Assembly (NCBI GenBank): GCA_037102815.1
Contig: BTPP01000002.1
Coordinates: forward strand, 868,001-932,000
Source: Neurospora intermedia
Lineage: Eukaryota > Ascomycota > Sordariomycetes > Sordariales > Sordariaceae
Direction of reading: 5' to 3'
Length of the DNA stretch: 64,000 bases
The notes under the pieces: model-generated
Database searches by the model: none
What the model was told of the DNA's origin: nothing
What the model saw: only the letters and a program-made list of their open reading frames with translations
Part shown: piece after piece, positions 33,295-45,353 of the stretch
How the letters are laid out: every line of letters begins with the position of its first letter
Numbering within the stretch: the stretch's first letter is position 1
Position numbers and translations under genes: made by a program

Positions 33295-34652
33295 AGTGTT
33301 TTGGGGGGGGGGGAGGGAGCACATGCCAAAGGGCTCTCAACTTAGGTACCGATTACAGTTGGGAACTGGAGACTGGGGTTTGGTGCAGGGGAAGTCGGAG
33401 CGAGCATCCATTCCTGTCGGGCATGTTGGATTCCCATAGTTCAATCCCATATCACATCGTAAGGACAGCCGTAGGTTCGCATTCAAGGCCCGTATCGATT
33501 TGCTGTATCTTTCATCAATCATGTAGCTTGGCTGAAGGAGAACAAAGACCTAGCGTTATTGTCAACTTAGAAGATTTCACATCCCACACGACGTTGATCC
33601 TGGTACTTCATCTCTCCCATGTGAACTTTGAGCATGCTATATCGCAATACCAACAGCAAGACAGCAGCTAGCGGTTCCAGTTAGACGGTCTTGGTGCTTT
33701 TAGAGGGCGGTCCAACATGTTTTCACTGCAAGACCGTTTTTGACGCACCTCCGCACTTAAACGTGATCAAATACGCTAGACTCCTCGTCCCACCTAAATG
33801 AGGTGACCCTGCGTGAATTCTGTTGCAAATCGGAAAACTAGACCTTGTGATGCGTCAGGTATTTGGGAAATCTGGAGTCTTTGTTGTTAGTACTGTTCGG
33901 GAGGTACGAGTCCGGTGGTCTAGCGGGGTCAGCGGGGGCAAAGCACGGGTCGGAAGGGTGGAAACCGGGCTATTTTCCGGTCCCGGTCCCGGCATACTTG
34001 TGGCAGGAACGACTGTGTCGTGCCCCACCCTTTCCTCGTTCTCCCGGGCCACGCACCCACCAGCCCTCCTCGCCCCTCCAAACGTCCTGGTCTGGCTTAT
34101 CTGGCCGAGTTTTCTCCTCGAGCACACTCAATCAATTGTCGACAAACTGCGGTTCGTGTCCTCACATCTTGCCTCTCCCGTTTGAACCGTTGTTCAACCT
34201 TCTCAACCTTGCCCACCCAAGGCAGTTCCTAACATCGCCCGCTTGTCCAATGATTGAGACGCTGACCTGGCTTGTAATAGATGCTATTATCCCCCCGAAA
34301 GACACAACACCTCCTCCGACCGACCACCGATCCTCTTCAAGAGCTGGTGATGTGATTTTTGAGCGCGCGAGTCAATGTTGTGCTTGGCCCATTCTTACGC
34401 TACTCCGTTGCCTCGAGTAACGGGTCACTACCTACCATCTTCACACTGCCAATCGTTCGCGGTCAATGCTCGCCCAACAGCGCTGCGATATCCTTCAGAA
34501 GAGTCATGACATTGGGAAAAATGCGACGTGTCCCCCGCCCTCCCACATTTAACCTTTGCGGTATTCCCCAGTTGGGGTGCTACTGTACTGCAGCCAGCCT
34601 GCAGGGCCAAGAATCTCTTGCCACTCAGGTGATTCTTGCATCCCCGAATGGC

Positions 34653-34670
34653 GGTTACCGTGCCCGGGAC
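34653..34670 (+). promoter_or_regulatory. GGTTACCGTGCCCGGGAC block upstream of MT2
   Basis: Close match to the blocks at 31121, 48458 and 51224; 676 nt before the MT2 start. Confidence 0.45.
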
Positions 34671-35106
34671 TGGGCGTTACAACCCCGAACGGCATGTTAA
34701 AAAAAACTTGTGATCTGGATAAGGCTGCCGGTTGCCAGTCCCAATCAAGGCCATATTCAATTCAATCTTCGGCTGAGGGGTTCTAAACCTTTCACACCTC
34801 CACGCATGGAGTCTCCTTGTGGACCAGCCTGAAACCTCTTGAGCGATGAGGGGAAAGGTTGCAATGTTTCCAGCAGTCGAAACCCGGAAACCGCCTGGGC
34901 ACGGCAAAAAGTGAAAGCATGCATTATCAGGAGGGGCTATCGCTACAGGATCCTGCAGCGATGCAGAAAGCGTGCCTGACGCATGTCAATTGGTTCGCTG
35001 CTCCGTCTCTTCTTGACATTCGGAAAAGCAGACGTCGTATTATGTGTTGCGACGATGGTCTCTCAAAGTCCTCCCATGGGCCGTATCAGGAAAGCATCAT
35101 GGTAAC

Positions 35107-35138
35107 TTTGCGTCCCCCATCACATTCTCTGCAGTGAA
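35107..35138 (+). promoter_or_regulatory. Proximal TGCG...CAGTGAA box of MT2
   Basis: TTTGCG and CAGTGAA separated by a longer spacer than in the paralogs; CAGTGAA starts 197 nt before the ATG, nearly the same distance as in MT1 and MT6. Confidence 0.4.
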
Positions 35139-35328
35139 TGGAACGCTAGAATGTCAGTACAATCACCAAAGCCGTCCCGCCGTCGCTGTTTAAGATGTGG
35201 TCCAGTTTCCTTGCCTGCTCCTGAACCCATAACCAGAATTGAACCCTCAGCCGTCTGTCATCTCTTGGTTTTGTTCTCAACATTCAGCTTGCCTCGCTCT
35301 CGTTGTTTCACCCACCAAAATCACAAGT

Positions 35329-36584
35329 ATGGCAGCCCAGACTGCACAGCGGGCGCCATTGCTCAGCAATGAGGAGCAAACCTCTGTCGGTATTCTTCCC
35401 GCCTCCCATTGGCAGCAGCAGTCCACCGTGGAGGATCCTCACGATGATGCGGCTTCGACCATTGAATCAATGATGCCCAGCACCGCCTCGCTGAGCTCTA
35501 CCATTTTCGAGTATCGCACCATTCACGGAAGAACATACCACGGCGAGATTGGCAATGCTGAATCCTGGGAGCCTAACGATGAGCGTCATAAGGACGCGTT
35601 GGAAATTGCGTAAGTCATCACCACAGCGCTCTATCGGTGCAATTCTTCCTCATCGGCACGCCAAATCTAAATCATAAAAACAGTCATCACGCATACATGG
35701 TAGTGATGGATGGAAAGCTCTACATGGCCCCCCTCGACAAAAAGAAAGTCCAGAAGGTCGTCGATATCGGAACTGGAACGGGCATATGGGCAATGTGAGT
35801 CTTCCAAAGCTTTACCACACATGCCTCGCCTAATGTTTCCTCTTTCCAGCGATTTCGCCGACGAATTTCCGAATGCTGAAGTAATCGGAACCGACATTAC
35901 CCCCATTCAACCCTCCTGGGTTCCGGCCAATGTAAAGTTTGAACTCGACGATTGCAACGGAGAGTGGACTTGGCCTGACAATTCCTTCGACTTTGTCCAT
36001 CTACGTATGATGTTCGGTATTATCGAGGACTGGTACGCCCTATTTCGTCAAGCTTACCGTACCTGCAAGCCCGGTGGCTATACCGAAAGTTTTATCAAAT
36101 GTGGTACATTCTTCAGTGGCGACGGGTCGGTGAAGGACGATAGCGCTATGGCCCAGTGGCATAGAGTATGGAATGCGGCCGGAAAGAAGATGGGCAGGAC
36201 GTTCGAAGTTTACGATCACGATCTCCAGCGGAAAGGTATGGAGGCGGCGGGCTTTGTGGATATTCAGGTCAAAGAGTACTACATTCCTGTTGGTGTTTGG
36301 CACCAAGACAAGACCCTGGCTGAAAAGGGCCTTTGGTGGAAGATCATGATGGAGAGTGACCTTGAAGGTAGGTCTGCATCATGGCAAAGGTGAGCAGAAG
36401 ACGTGTCGGGCTTATACTAATGTGTGGTTACGCAGGCTACCTGAACTATCCGTTCAACGCGGTGATGGGGTGGACTCCGGCTGAGACTGCCGTCTATGCC
36501 GCTCACCTGAGGAAGGAGCTCAATAACCCCAAGATCCACGGCTACTTCAAGGCGCGTTCTGTATGGGGTCATAAGCCAGAGTAA
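35329..36584 (+). CDS. SAM-dependent methyltransferase MT2 (LaeA/UMTA type)
   Basis: Four exons: 35329-35609, 35684-35794, 35850-36367 and 36436-36584, 352 aa. It lacks the first intron of MT1/MT4/MT5/MT6. The protein starts MAAQTAQRAPLLSNEEQ, then [30 protein letters not shown], motif [26 protein letters not shown] and the conserved ending GHKPE. Its closest relative here is MT3: both lack intron 1, share SHWQQQ, and share leader sequence before the ATG (TTCTCAACATYCASCTTGCC). GTxGxGxW and the acidic IGTD are intact, so it should bind SAM. Target unknown. Confidence 0.92.
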
Positions 36585-37775
36585 GAACTCTTTGGATATG
36601 AACCTGGAGAAAACCACTGGACGAGTTTCCATCGGGTGGGAAAATCTTTGGATGATCAACAACCACGTGGTGATATGACCTAGTCTTTGGGGGTGTTCGG
36701 TTACACGACGCCGATACAGATTATGTAGACTGCTTTCGGCAAATGCACCACTTGCTTTTCACGCATACGTTCCGGGAGGGTTCATTGACATGACAGTCAA
36801 TGGAATATCAAGGTTCAATGGGGCTCGGAGAGTTCGAAATTCGGGGGCTAAAGGGGAAAATAATTACTGCGGCCTCGCGCTATTTGATCTGTCATGTCGC
36901 GGCGGGCGCATACACGGCCAGTCAGGATTTATTTGGCTACAGCCAAAGGATAAAAAGCTGGCGGGACTGGCCGAATTTGCACACCTAATTTCAATCATGA
37001 ATCATAATGTCTGATCCCTCATTTCTGACCCGTTTCCAGAGATCTGGATACTACCATAGTCCAAACCCCCATGTTATGCAAGCAATTTTCGCGGTCGAAT
37101 TGTACACCACCCTTCAAGTGGTATTATGGCCCCTTCGACTCCGCAACTACCGTATGATGCAAGGGAAATGCATAGGCTGCCCCAAGTTGCATAAAACAAG
37201 GGCCGAGAGGCTTCGGTGCCCGTACATGTTAGGGAGCATCTTGGCGCCAAGTACAGCCTGGATCCCACTGAAAGTGTGCTTGGCACACCACATCATGGCA
37301 AGAGACGTTGATAGTTTCCCTGCCACGTGCCTCTGGGTCCAGCACCCTTTCTTTTCTTTACCAAGGGCACCCAAAATGAAAGCGACCTACTAGTCTGGCC
37401 AAGTGTGCCTGCCTGCCTTGGAAGGTGAAATTCAGCCCTCCAGACTCGCCGCTTCCCCTTCCTCTTCCTGCTTTCACAGTTTTTATTTTTGACAGTCTCA
37501 CAAGCCCGGGAACACAGGCAGCGAGTCAGCCAGTGATCCATGCCAGTCCCACAAGAAGGCATCGCGGAGCATCCGCGTGGGTCCCGCCCTTTCCCTTAGG
37601 TTGCGTTCTTCACAGTGGAGAAAGCGCTAGCAACTGTACAGGAGGACCCCTCCTGCTCTCGCTGTTCATATGTAATTGGCCTCGAACACAAAACCAAACT
37701 GCGGCCGTCCATTCTCAACATCCACCTTGCCGACACCTCGTTCCACGTATTGTTTCACTCGTCAAAACCACCAGC
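36585..37775. other. Intergenic MT2-MT3
   Basis: Contains a weak GGTTACCG-like block (GGCTTCGGTGCCCGTA, 37209) and the proximal MT3 box. No gene supported. Confidence 0.45.
37600..37619 (+). promoter_or_regulatory. Proximal TGCG...CAGTGGA box of MT3
   Basis: GTTGCGTTCTTCACAGTGGA, with CAGTGGA starting 163 nt before the ATG. It is the cleanest copy, nearly identical to the one before MT5. Confidence 0.5.
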
Positions 37776-39306
37776 ATGGCTCACAACTCCAACTTCCCCA
37801 ATGGTGGTCCAAGTAATACGGCATCGTCGTCGGCAGACGAACCAAGAAAGGTTCCCATATCCATGTTGCTCAGCAATGAGGAGCAAACCGCAATGGGTAT
37901 TCTGCCTGCCTCGCATTGGCAACAGCAATTCACAGACGACGAAACCGACGACGATGTTGTCCCCAGGGCCAGGACCGCATCGCTCACCGAGTCCATCTTT
38001 CAGTATCGCCATATCCATGGACGAACCTACCACAGCGATCTCGGCAATGCAGAATCGTGGGAACCCAATGATGAGCGTCATATTGAGGCAATGGAGATTG
38101 CGTAAATACCTGCCCTTTCAAGTACCGACAAGTTTGGTTGTATATGCTGACCATGGTAACAGCCACCACGCTTATATGCTCACTATGGGCCACAGGTTGT
38201 ATTGCGCTCCACTCGACAAGAACAAGGTCCGAAAAGTGTTGGACATTGGCACAGGAACTGGTCTGTGGGCAATGTAAGTCTTACTCCACACCACGTCTTG
38301 CGCACTCGTCAGGTCTCGAAGCGCTTTGTGATGTTGCGTCCGAGGGCAGACATGCGATTCGAGCCCTGGCAGCTATAACCTGCCCCAATGGCCCTTCTAA
38401 CAGTATGGCTGGTGCGGTCTAGTGACTTTGCCGACGAATTCCCCGAAGCCGACGTCGTCGGTACCGATGTCACCCCTATTCAACCTTCCTGGGTGCCCGC
38501 CAACGTCAGGTTTGAGCTTGATGATTGCAACCAAGAATGGACCTGGCCAGCCAACACCTTTGACTTCATCCATGCGCGCATGCTAGTTGGCGTTATCGAA
38601 GACTGGTATTTATTCCATCGCCAGGCCTTCCGGACCTGTAAACCGGGTGGTACGTACCCCCCCCCCCCCCCCCCCCACCCCTGATGTCTTCCATCCACCA
38701 ATTGTCCATTGACAAACACTCACACAAGTCCCATGCAGGCTACATTGAAACGTTTGTCGTCTGCAGCACTATGAAATGCGACGATGGTACGTTAAAAGAG
38801 GACAGCGCCATGTTACAATGGGGCAAGGTTTTCAATGAAGGCGGAAGACGATTCGGCCGAACATTTGAGGTTTACGACAACGACCTCCAACGCAAGGCTA
38901 TGGCAGCTGCTGGCTTTGTGGACATCGAGTATAGAGACTACTATATACCCATAGGTGTCTGGCACCCTGACAAGGAAGCAGCGGAAATCGGTCTATGGTG
39001 GAAGTTAGCCGTCGAGGCGGACATTGAAGGTAAGCTTGCATGTGCAGCCAGCACTCGGTTTGCGGCGAGCACCCCACCGTTCCACGATCAGCGACCTGAG
39101 TGGGTCAATGCTAACGTCTCCCGATAGGATACCTCAACTATATCTTCAATATCGTGGTAGGATGGAGTCCGGAGGAGACCAAGTCGTATGCCGACCGATG
39201 CAAGAAAGAGTGGAACAATCCAAATGTTCACGGCTATGCCGTCGCACGCAGTGCATGGGGACGGAAGCCAGGGTACGTCCCAGGGAACAATGAGAGGACT
39301 AGATGA
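37776..39306 (+). CDS. SAM-dependent methyltransferase MT3 (LaeA/UMTA type), extra intron
   Basis: Five exons: 37776-38101, 38163-38273, 38423-38649, 38739-39029 and 39128-39306, 377 aa. No intron 1 (like MT2), but a unique 89-nt intron (38650-38738, GTACGT...GCAG) splits the Gly codon of KPGG-Y, where the other five run straight through; it contains 20 consecutive C. Motif I is [13 protein letters not shown], then [12 protein letters not shown]. The end also differs: where the paralogs stop after RKPE, MT3 reads [14 protein letters not shown] before a TGA, because Glu-stop became GGGTAC. An undetected terminal intron at GTACGT is an alternative. Otherwise intact and expected to bind SAM. Confidence 0.88.
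38657..38676. repeat. Poly(C) run, 20 nt, inside an MT3 intron
   Basis: Lies 7 nt after the GTACGT donor of the MT3-specific intron. Homopolymers of this kind are length-variable and could affect splicing of this intron. Confidence 0.85.
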
Positions 39307-39584
39307 TTTCGGACTGTCCTGTGGCTCTGAAACTTGAACGACATTGATGCCCCACTTGTCAACACTCTGCCGGGCCCGCCAGCCGACTGCAGACTACCTG
39401 GCTCAGCCTTTGCTCTGTGCCGGCCATCTCGAGAGGTTTTGATCGAGACCCGCCTTCTCTCTCTTTTACCAAATAACAACCTTTCACGATTCAAACTTGT
39501 GCACTCGAGCCGCTCGCATCACCAAATCAACCTGAATCAATTGAACCGGTCAAACAAACATCAAGACTACTCCTACTGATCGCA
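39307..39584. other. 3' flank of MT3
   Basis: No gene seen. A pyrimidine-rich, CAAACA-rich stretch before 39585 looks like a fungal leader for the coding-like region that follows. Confidence 0.35.
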
Positions 39585-40758
39585 ATGGACTTTGCTATCA
39601 AAGAAATGATTGTCGAGTTCAGTGGCGCTCTTTTCACTGCCATCGAGATTCCCATTTGGGGTTCATGACACCGACCGACCTCAAAGTGAGGCTCAGTTCA
39701 GATCTCAACTCACCAACCATCTCACCACTCAAGCAAACCAACCATGGCATCACGCCGTGTCGTACAGCGTTACTCCCAAGCCCTTCGAATATCAGGGTTT
39801 CACATCTGGCAGCGACCCGACAGCCGCGCAGGTATCCCAACAGTCGATACCAACGGGTATGACGGTCAGAAGCTTCCATAGCCATCCGTGTGCTTTATCC
39901 GTCCATTCAAACCCCGTAAAGTAAGTGTTTCAGATATTTCACTTACCAACTCACCCATTCATCTAACTATCAACTAACTCTCATTACTTAGCCCAGGTGC
40001 TCAAGAATCTCATCATCAGCTTCGACAAGACCTCCATCCACTTTCAGCTTATGGATGACACCACAAAAAATATCAGAGGCAACGACACGATTAACGACAA
40101 GATTGACTGAAGAGGATGGAGTGGGCGACAGGCCACCCCGATCCTGTATGTTTTACCGACCAGATGCGGCGTATGAAGTCCAAGCTTATTTCATGGCCAT
40201 CTCTTGGTGTCAGCAAACGACCCATATCCCGCCGAGATGTAAGACCAAGTCATTATTCACATGTTTCTTATTCTTCCCTTTCACACGACTCATTCGCATC
40301 AACGTGAAAGAAATGTCAAGAAGCGTATGGTCCCCATGTTCATTTTGTCATTTCCTCTTTCGCGCCTATTTTTTTCATTTCAACTTCTATGATACTGATT
40401 CATGGCATATTTGCATTGTAGATGACACTTCGACACAAGGAAAAGGTCTTCTCCAGCCTAGCCCAACCGCCACCGCTTCATGCTCGTCGATAGTTCCAGT
40501 TCATTATGAAAACCGATTAGTCTTCCTCGCTCCGATCATTTTCACAACTTCATGCTCGAATGGAACCGACGCCCGCCATTCATTCAACATGATCCATCAC
40601 ATTTTTATGTGCCCAATTGTCTCCGGATCAAGTTGCCGGGCGGGGTGAACCCTGTCGACTTTATCAAATCACAAACTTCTCTACCACATGCTGATGTCTG
40701 CCAGTCCATCGATGGAGACAACATGTGCCTTTTCGAGGCCTGTAACTACGCCGCATGA
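39585..40758 (+). pseudogene. Candidate decayed or unresolved spliced gene between MT3 and MT4
   Basis: Pieces look coding but no continuous model works. An ATG at 39585 opens MDFAIKEMIVEFSGALF and stops after 27 codons. Two intron-like segments have good signals: 39921-39991 (GTAAGT...AACTAAC...TTAG) and 40239-40421 (GTAAGA...ACTGAT...TTGTAG). After the first, one frame reads QVLKNLIISFDKTSIHFQ. A final protein-like frame ends at 40758 (PPFIQHDPSHFYVPNCLRIK), but upstream in the same frame are TAG and TGA codons at sites where CAG and CGA would fit, as RIP would cause. No homology recognised. Could be a pseudogene or a gene with more introns. Confidence 0.3.
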
Positions 40759-41457
40759 TCAGATTGAGACGCAACTGCAGCCCCTACTCTCTACTAGTGC
40801 AGGCCGCTGCAGGGAAACAGGGCCGCTCCAAGTTGATGTAAGAACCGTCGCGGTCGGAAACTGCGGATTCCAATTCGACTGACGGTTTATCCCCGGCTTG
40901 GCGGCTACTGTGCCCGTCTTGGCTTGCACAGTCGAATGGGGTGAACGTCCTGGCGGCCATTGAAGAATGTAACGCTCTTTGGTGGATTGAACTGTTGATC
41001 CGGCGACCGACCTTGAGACGTTGCAACGTTCGGTGGCAGGGGACTGCAGGATACCACAGCCATGGCATAGCAAACACAAGCTATTTGAATCCCGCAGCTT
41101 GCAGAAGCGATGTTTGGCACCTGTCGATTGGTCAGATATACACCCCTGGAAATCCAGAACCCAGTCTTCCACGACAGTCTCATCAATTGCATTGCCCTTG
41201 GACCGCATGAGGAAGGAACTTTAGCGATTTGTGGTCTCTCGTGCGCGCTTCACAGTAACGTGGCCATGAAAGGGACTGTACGCTCTCTTTGCCGTACGAT
41301 ACTCCTCTCCACCAAAATGGTACAAAGGCCTGCCCATGGAACGACTCTCTCCCAAGTCCCAAGTCCTCAGCTCACAACGCTCCCAGTGCTTCTGGTTTCT
41401 TCACTTTCGCTCCCCTGACACCGACCCGACTCGGCTGTCCTTGCCACAGTCACAACC
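40759..41457. other. Intergenic upstream of MT4
   Basis: Holds a weak GGTTACCG-like block (GGCTACTGTGCCCGTCT near 40903) and the proximal box at 41240. The sequence GCCGTACGATACTCCTCTCC near 41291 is shared with the MT5 upstream region (near 48548). No gene called. Confidence 0.45.
41240..41259 (+). promoter_or_regulatory. Proximal TGCG...CAGT box of MT4
   Basis: CGTGCGCGCTTCACAGTAAC; CAGT starts 205 nt before the ATG. The most diverged of the boxes at its 3' end. Confidence 0.4.
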
Positions 41458-42962
41458 ATGAGTTCCAGCGCGCAAAGCCCTCGAAGCCCCAAAAGCCCCA
41501 AAAGCCCCCAGAGCCCTACGGGCCAAGCGACCTCTCCGGCACCCGCAACTTCCCCGGCACCTGCAACTTCCCCGACACCCGCAGCTGTCCCGACCCCGCT
41601 CAGTGCCGAGGCGCAAGACGCAGCTGGCATTCTTCCTGCAACCCACTGGACAGAACAACCGGTAATTACTTCAAGCGTTCCTGGTCACAAAGTTGGCTTG
41701 CAGTTGCTGATAAGTCCACCCATTTTTGCAGCTTCCCGAAGAGGATGTCGACGATGGGGCATCTAGCCTCGGCTCAGTTGATTCCACCACAGCTTCCCTC
41801 AGCTCGAGCATTTTCCACTACCGCGAAGTTCACGGGAGAACGTACCACGCCGAAATCGGTAGCGCCGAGGCATGGCAGCCCAATGACCAACGCCACGTCG
41901 ACGCGATGGAGCTTATGTAAGATCTGCGCACTCCTCTGGCAACGCGGCCCTACCTTCTCAGACAAAACAGCTAACAACCGGAGAAGGCATCACGCTATTA
42001 TGATACAACTGGGTGGAAAGCTGTTTTTGTCGCCTCTCGAACAAAAGAAGGTTCAGAAGGTACTGGATATTGCGACGGGTGGTGGTCTGTGGGCAATGTA
42101 AGTTTCATCCTCTACGTTATCTTCTATGTCCCGATGTACTCGTGTGCCTGTCAGAAGGCTTGCTTCACCGCACATGAATGGCTTACTCAATTGCATATTT
42201 AGCGACTTCGCCGACGAGTTTCCCAATGCTGAAGTTATAGGAACTGATGTCTCTCCTATTCAACCTTCTTGGGTACCCCCGAACGTTAAGTTTGAGCTAG
42301 AGGATTGCAACCAAGAATGGACCTGGCCTGAAGATACATTCGACTTCGTTAACCTACGTCTACTTATAGGCATTGTCGATGATTGGTATGCTCTCTTCAG
42401 GAATGCCTATCGAGTTACGAAGCCTGGAGGCTATGTGGAAAGCTATGGTTCGGGATGTCATGTTTTGTCTGACGACGGGTCAATAAAGGAAGGTAGTGCT
42501 CTTGAGCAATGGGGTACGGTCTTTCGTGAAGGTGGTAAAAAGCTTGGAAGAACGTTTACAGTATACGAGGAAGATCTCCAGCGGAAATGTATGGAAGCGG
42601 CTGGGTTTGTTGATATCGAGTACAAGGACATTCAAGTCCCGTTTGGTGGATGGCACCCCGAGAAGGAGCTAGCGGAACGGGGTGTTTGGTGGAAGCTATG
42701 CATTGAGGCGGATCTTGAAGGTAAGCTCGCTTGTGTACAACATCCCTGCCACTTTCTCCCCTCCCGCTTCCTTGATAAGCATCAATCCAGTTGATTCTGA
42801 CGATACTCTCTAGGCTGGGTCCACTACATCTGGAATTCCGTCCTTGGTTGGACACCGGATGAAGCGAAAGCTTTTACCCGTCATGTGAAAAAGGATATGA
42901 ATAATCCCAATATCCACGGGTATTTCATGGCACGTGTTGCATGGGGTCGCAAGCCGGAATAG
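41458..42962 (+). CDS. SAM-dependent methyltransferase MT4 (LaeA/UMTA type), altered motif I
   Basis: Five exons: 41458-41661, 41732-41916, 41987-42097, 42203-42720 and 42814-42962, 388 aa, the longest paralog. It has the same four introns as MT1. The N-terminus is a low-complexity Ser-Pro tail (repeats of SPK and ATSPAP) followed by AAGILPATHWTEQP and HGRTYH. Motif I reads VLDIATGGGLWAI: the first Gly of the usual GTGTG is Ala and the Thr before the last Gly is Gly, which could weaken SAM binding. The last exon begins GWVHYI instead of GYLNY. The reading frame is fully open, so it is a gene under some constraint, perhaps with changed activity. Confidence 0.9.
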
Positions 42963-44084
42963 GCATCTCGATGGTGGGAACAGTCGGCGGAGCCACATTG
43001 ACCGGTAGGTCAGAGAGGTTTTAAGCTCTGGGATCAGGTCGGCGAGATGCGTTGCAGTCTGGAATACATACAAATGCCGCCTTCCATCTGGCAATGATGA
43101 GACATGACATTTATTTTCTATCAATATATCGGGTTTCCTTGATGCGTCCCCCAATTCCCATCATCCACCGGTCGCTACTTCTGGTGTTTTCGTTTGCAAA
43201 TTGTCCTGGCGGCCACGGCTACAGGAATGAAAGCCAACAAGTCCCAGACCCTGTTTCTAGCAACTGTCTCGGGCTTTTCCATGTTGTCTATCCCGAGATC
43301 AACTACACGGCATATTCATATTACCTGGACAGGCCAACACTCAACTCACGGCTTTGATCACGGCGCTTAATAAACCGGCGTACGGCGTATCTAGCTTCGG
43401 CTTGTGTACGCTCCGCATAACATCGAGGTTATACGAATCGACAATTACATTATGAATTTTACCTCCAGTGATGCCTCTTTCTAGGGCGCCAGGTGTTGAA
43501 TCATGCGGAAGAGAGTGATCACGGTGAACGACACCTGTGGTGGTGAAAGTCTAGATTGAAGAAGAAAGATGAGATCCGACTTATATACAGGGTAGCCATG
43601 TGTGGATCGTGTCCACTAGCGCCAAGAGAATGCCAAGAACTGGTGATGGCTTCAACAGCAGGGAGCTGACGGGCGATGAACCCGAGGAAGCGGCGACGAA
43701 CACCGCCGGTGGACAGCACAGCGCCACAGAACCGGGAGCGCAACACCATGAATATCCAGCCATAGCGACTCTGGAGTCTCCAGCTTCAGCTATCAAGTGA
43801 TACACCTTTAGTTCACCCACTACCTTAACGTCCCCTACGTGTTGCACTATTCGTAGTCACCTTAATCTAGGTGCCTTGCCGCTCCTGCCTCTCAAGTCTT
43901 CATTACAATTTACAATACACGGGATCTACAGGACTTCGACAGATAATGACTAAAGTTCTGGGTCATCTGACTCCAGGTCTGTGTTCTGCGAAGATAAAAT
44001 CGACACCAGGCACTTATTTTATCAAACAGCACGTTATGATGCTCATTAATCAGGATTCGCTCTGAGAAGCGTCGAGTGGGGGTA
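42963..44084. other. Intergenic, no supported gene
   Basis: Short frames on both strands near 43.5-43.85 kb (about 66-88 codons) compete with each other and have no domain. Nothing called. Confidence 0.4.
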
Positions 44085-44442
44085 CAGTAGTCTCCCCATA
44101 CGTACCTACCTACCTAGGTTCTCACTTTTCCCTCTTCCTAGGTACAAAGTCCCTCTCACAAATAAACGCCCAATTGTATTTTTCCTCGCAAAAAGGACCA
44201 AAACTCAACTTAACCTCTCCGTGATACTTTCGCTAAACCGAAGTCAATACTTACTACACTACTAGTGGTTATAGAGGAATAGTATAATATAAGATTAGTA
44301 GGAGTTTTATCTCCTTTACATGATTCATAGTTGTGCTAGGCGAACAAATTGTAGTAGATTCATAGCGTACTTTAGTGGATGAAAATCCGACTATCCGAGG
44401 GTGGAAAATAAAAAATTGGGCGTTTTTTTGTGGCGCCCACTG
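44085..44442. mobile_element. MITE-like element, TA-flanked CAGT termini
   Basis: The outer ends are CAGT (44085) and ACTG (44442), each next to TA, as for Tc1/mariner-type MITEs. Inside, 44157-44184 (CACAAATAAACGCCCAATTG...) and the reverse complement of 44404-44432 (CACAAAAAAACGCCCAATTT...) match over about 28 bp with a few differences. The left arm has about 60 extra bp with TACC repeats. The core is AT-rich and non-coding. A-rich sequence inflates the match, so I am moderately confident. Confidence 0.5.
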
Positions 44443-45353
44443 TACCTACAGACCGAGACACGATCACCAGAGTCCGACCTACTCTCTAGCCTTCTTCCTA
44501 GGAACCCTATTATCATACTGTACACTCTCCTTGTATTCTCTTCCGCCTCCAACTTCACCTTCTCACAGTAAGCATGCAACCAGTCTTTCCTCAGACATAT
44601 CACTTCCCAATACATAGCCACCGGGACCCTAGGAGAATGGACCGCCTTTATCACCTCGCTCCTCTCTTCCCTCGGTAGCAGCAATCTCACCAAAGCTGAC
44701 AACCTCATAACCTCCAGGAAGAAATCAGACATAATCCGTAAGCATACTGCCCGAATATGTGCATTTTATGCCCGCCATATTAATGGGGAAGACGTGTTGC
44801 GACATAGGAGTGCTGTAAATTCGATTCATCAATATCCAGCCTGTTCACACCTATGTTGCCAAGGGCCCTGGAGGGTGGAGACATTCAAAATCGACGTCTT
44901 GCATAGAACTTTCAGTGGGCATGAAGGTTGCAGTATGTCTACTGCTCATGCCTGATTTCCTTGGAAGTTGAAAATCAATGCCCCGAGTCAATACGGTATG
45001 CAGGTGAGATTGCGAATGGAAATTTCAAATTTTGTTTAGAAAATGTAGTGTCGGTTGAAAGAGCCGAGGGAGTTGGACTTCCAATCCGTTTTCGACCTTG
45101 GGCATGACACATGACATCGGTTGACTCGCCGTGAAATAGTACACTTGAACTTCAAGGAATTTATTGCTCCTGCCAATGGGTAGGTACAGTAGCACCGCAA
45201 GGAAAGACAAGGTATTCTTGGACCAGAATGCGGATGATCTAGCCAAGGATCCAGACTCCAAACACACAACCATCGATTTTTGACGCTTTCTACAGTTATC
45301 CCCCCGCCACAGACTCCCAAGACTCCGTTCCATGCCCAAAGTCCACTCCGCAC
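44443..45353. other. Intergenic, no supported gene
   Basis: No domain-bearing frame; 3' flank of the minus-strand gene that follows. Confidence 0.45.

Larger units (their letters stand above)
33295..35328. other. Intergenic MT1-MT2
   Basis: GC-rich stretch around 33.9-34.1 kb and the upstream blocks of MT2 (34653, 35107). Frames of about 120-185 codons at 33.8-34.4 kb have no domain or splice logic; not called. Confidence 0.45.

Noticed and set aside
33823-34420. 120- to 185-codon plus-strand frames between MT1 and MT2
   Set aside because: Pro/Ser-rich, competing frames, no domain; more likely promoter or GC-rich intergenic DNA.
43519-43847. Overlapping short frames on both strands near 43.6 kb
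   Set aside because: Both are under 90 codons with no domain, splice signals or clear start; one minus frame looks membrane-like but cannot be separated from chance.
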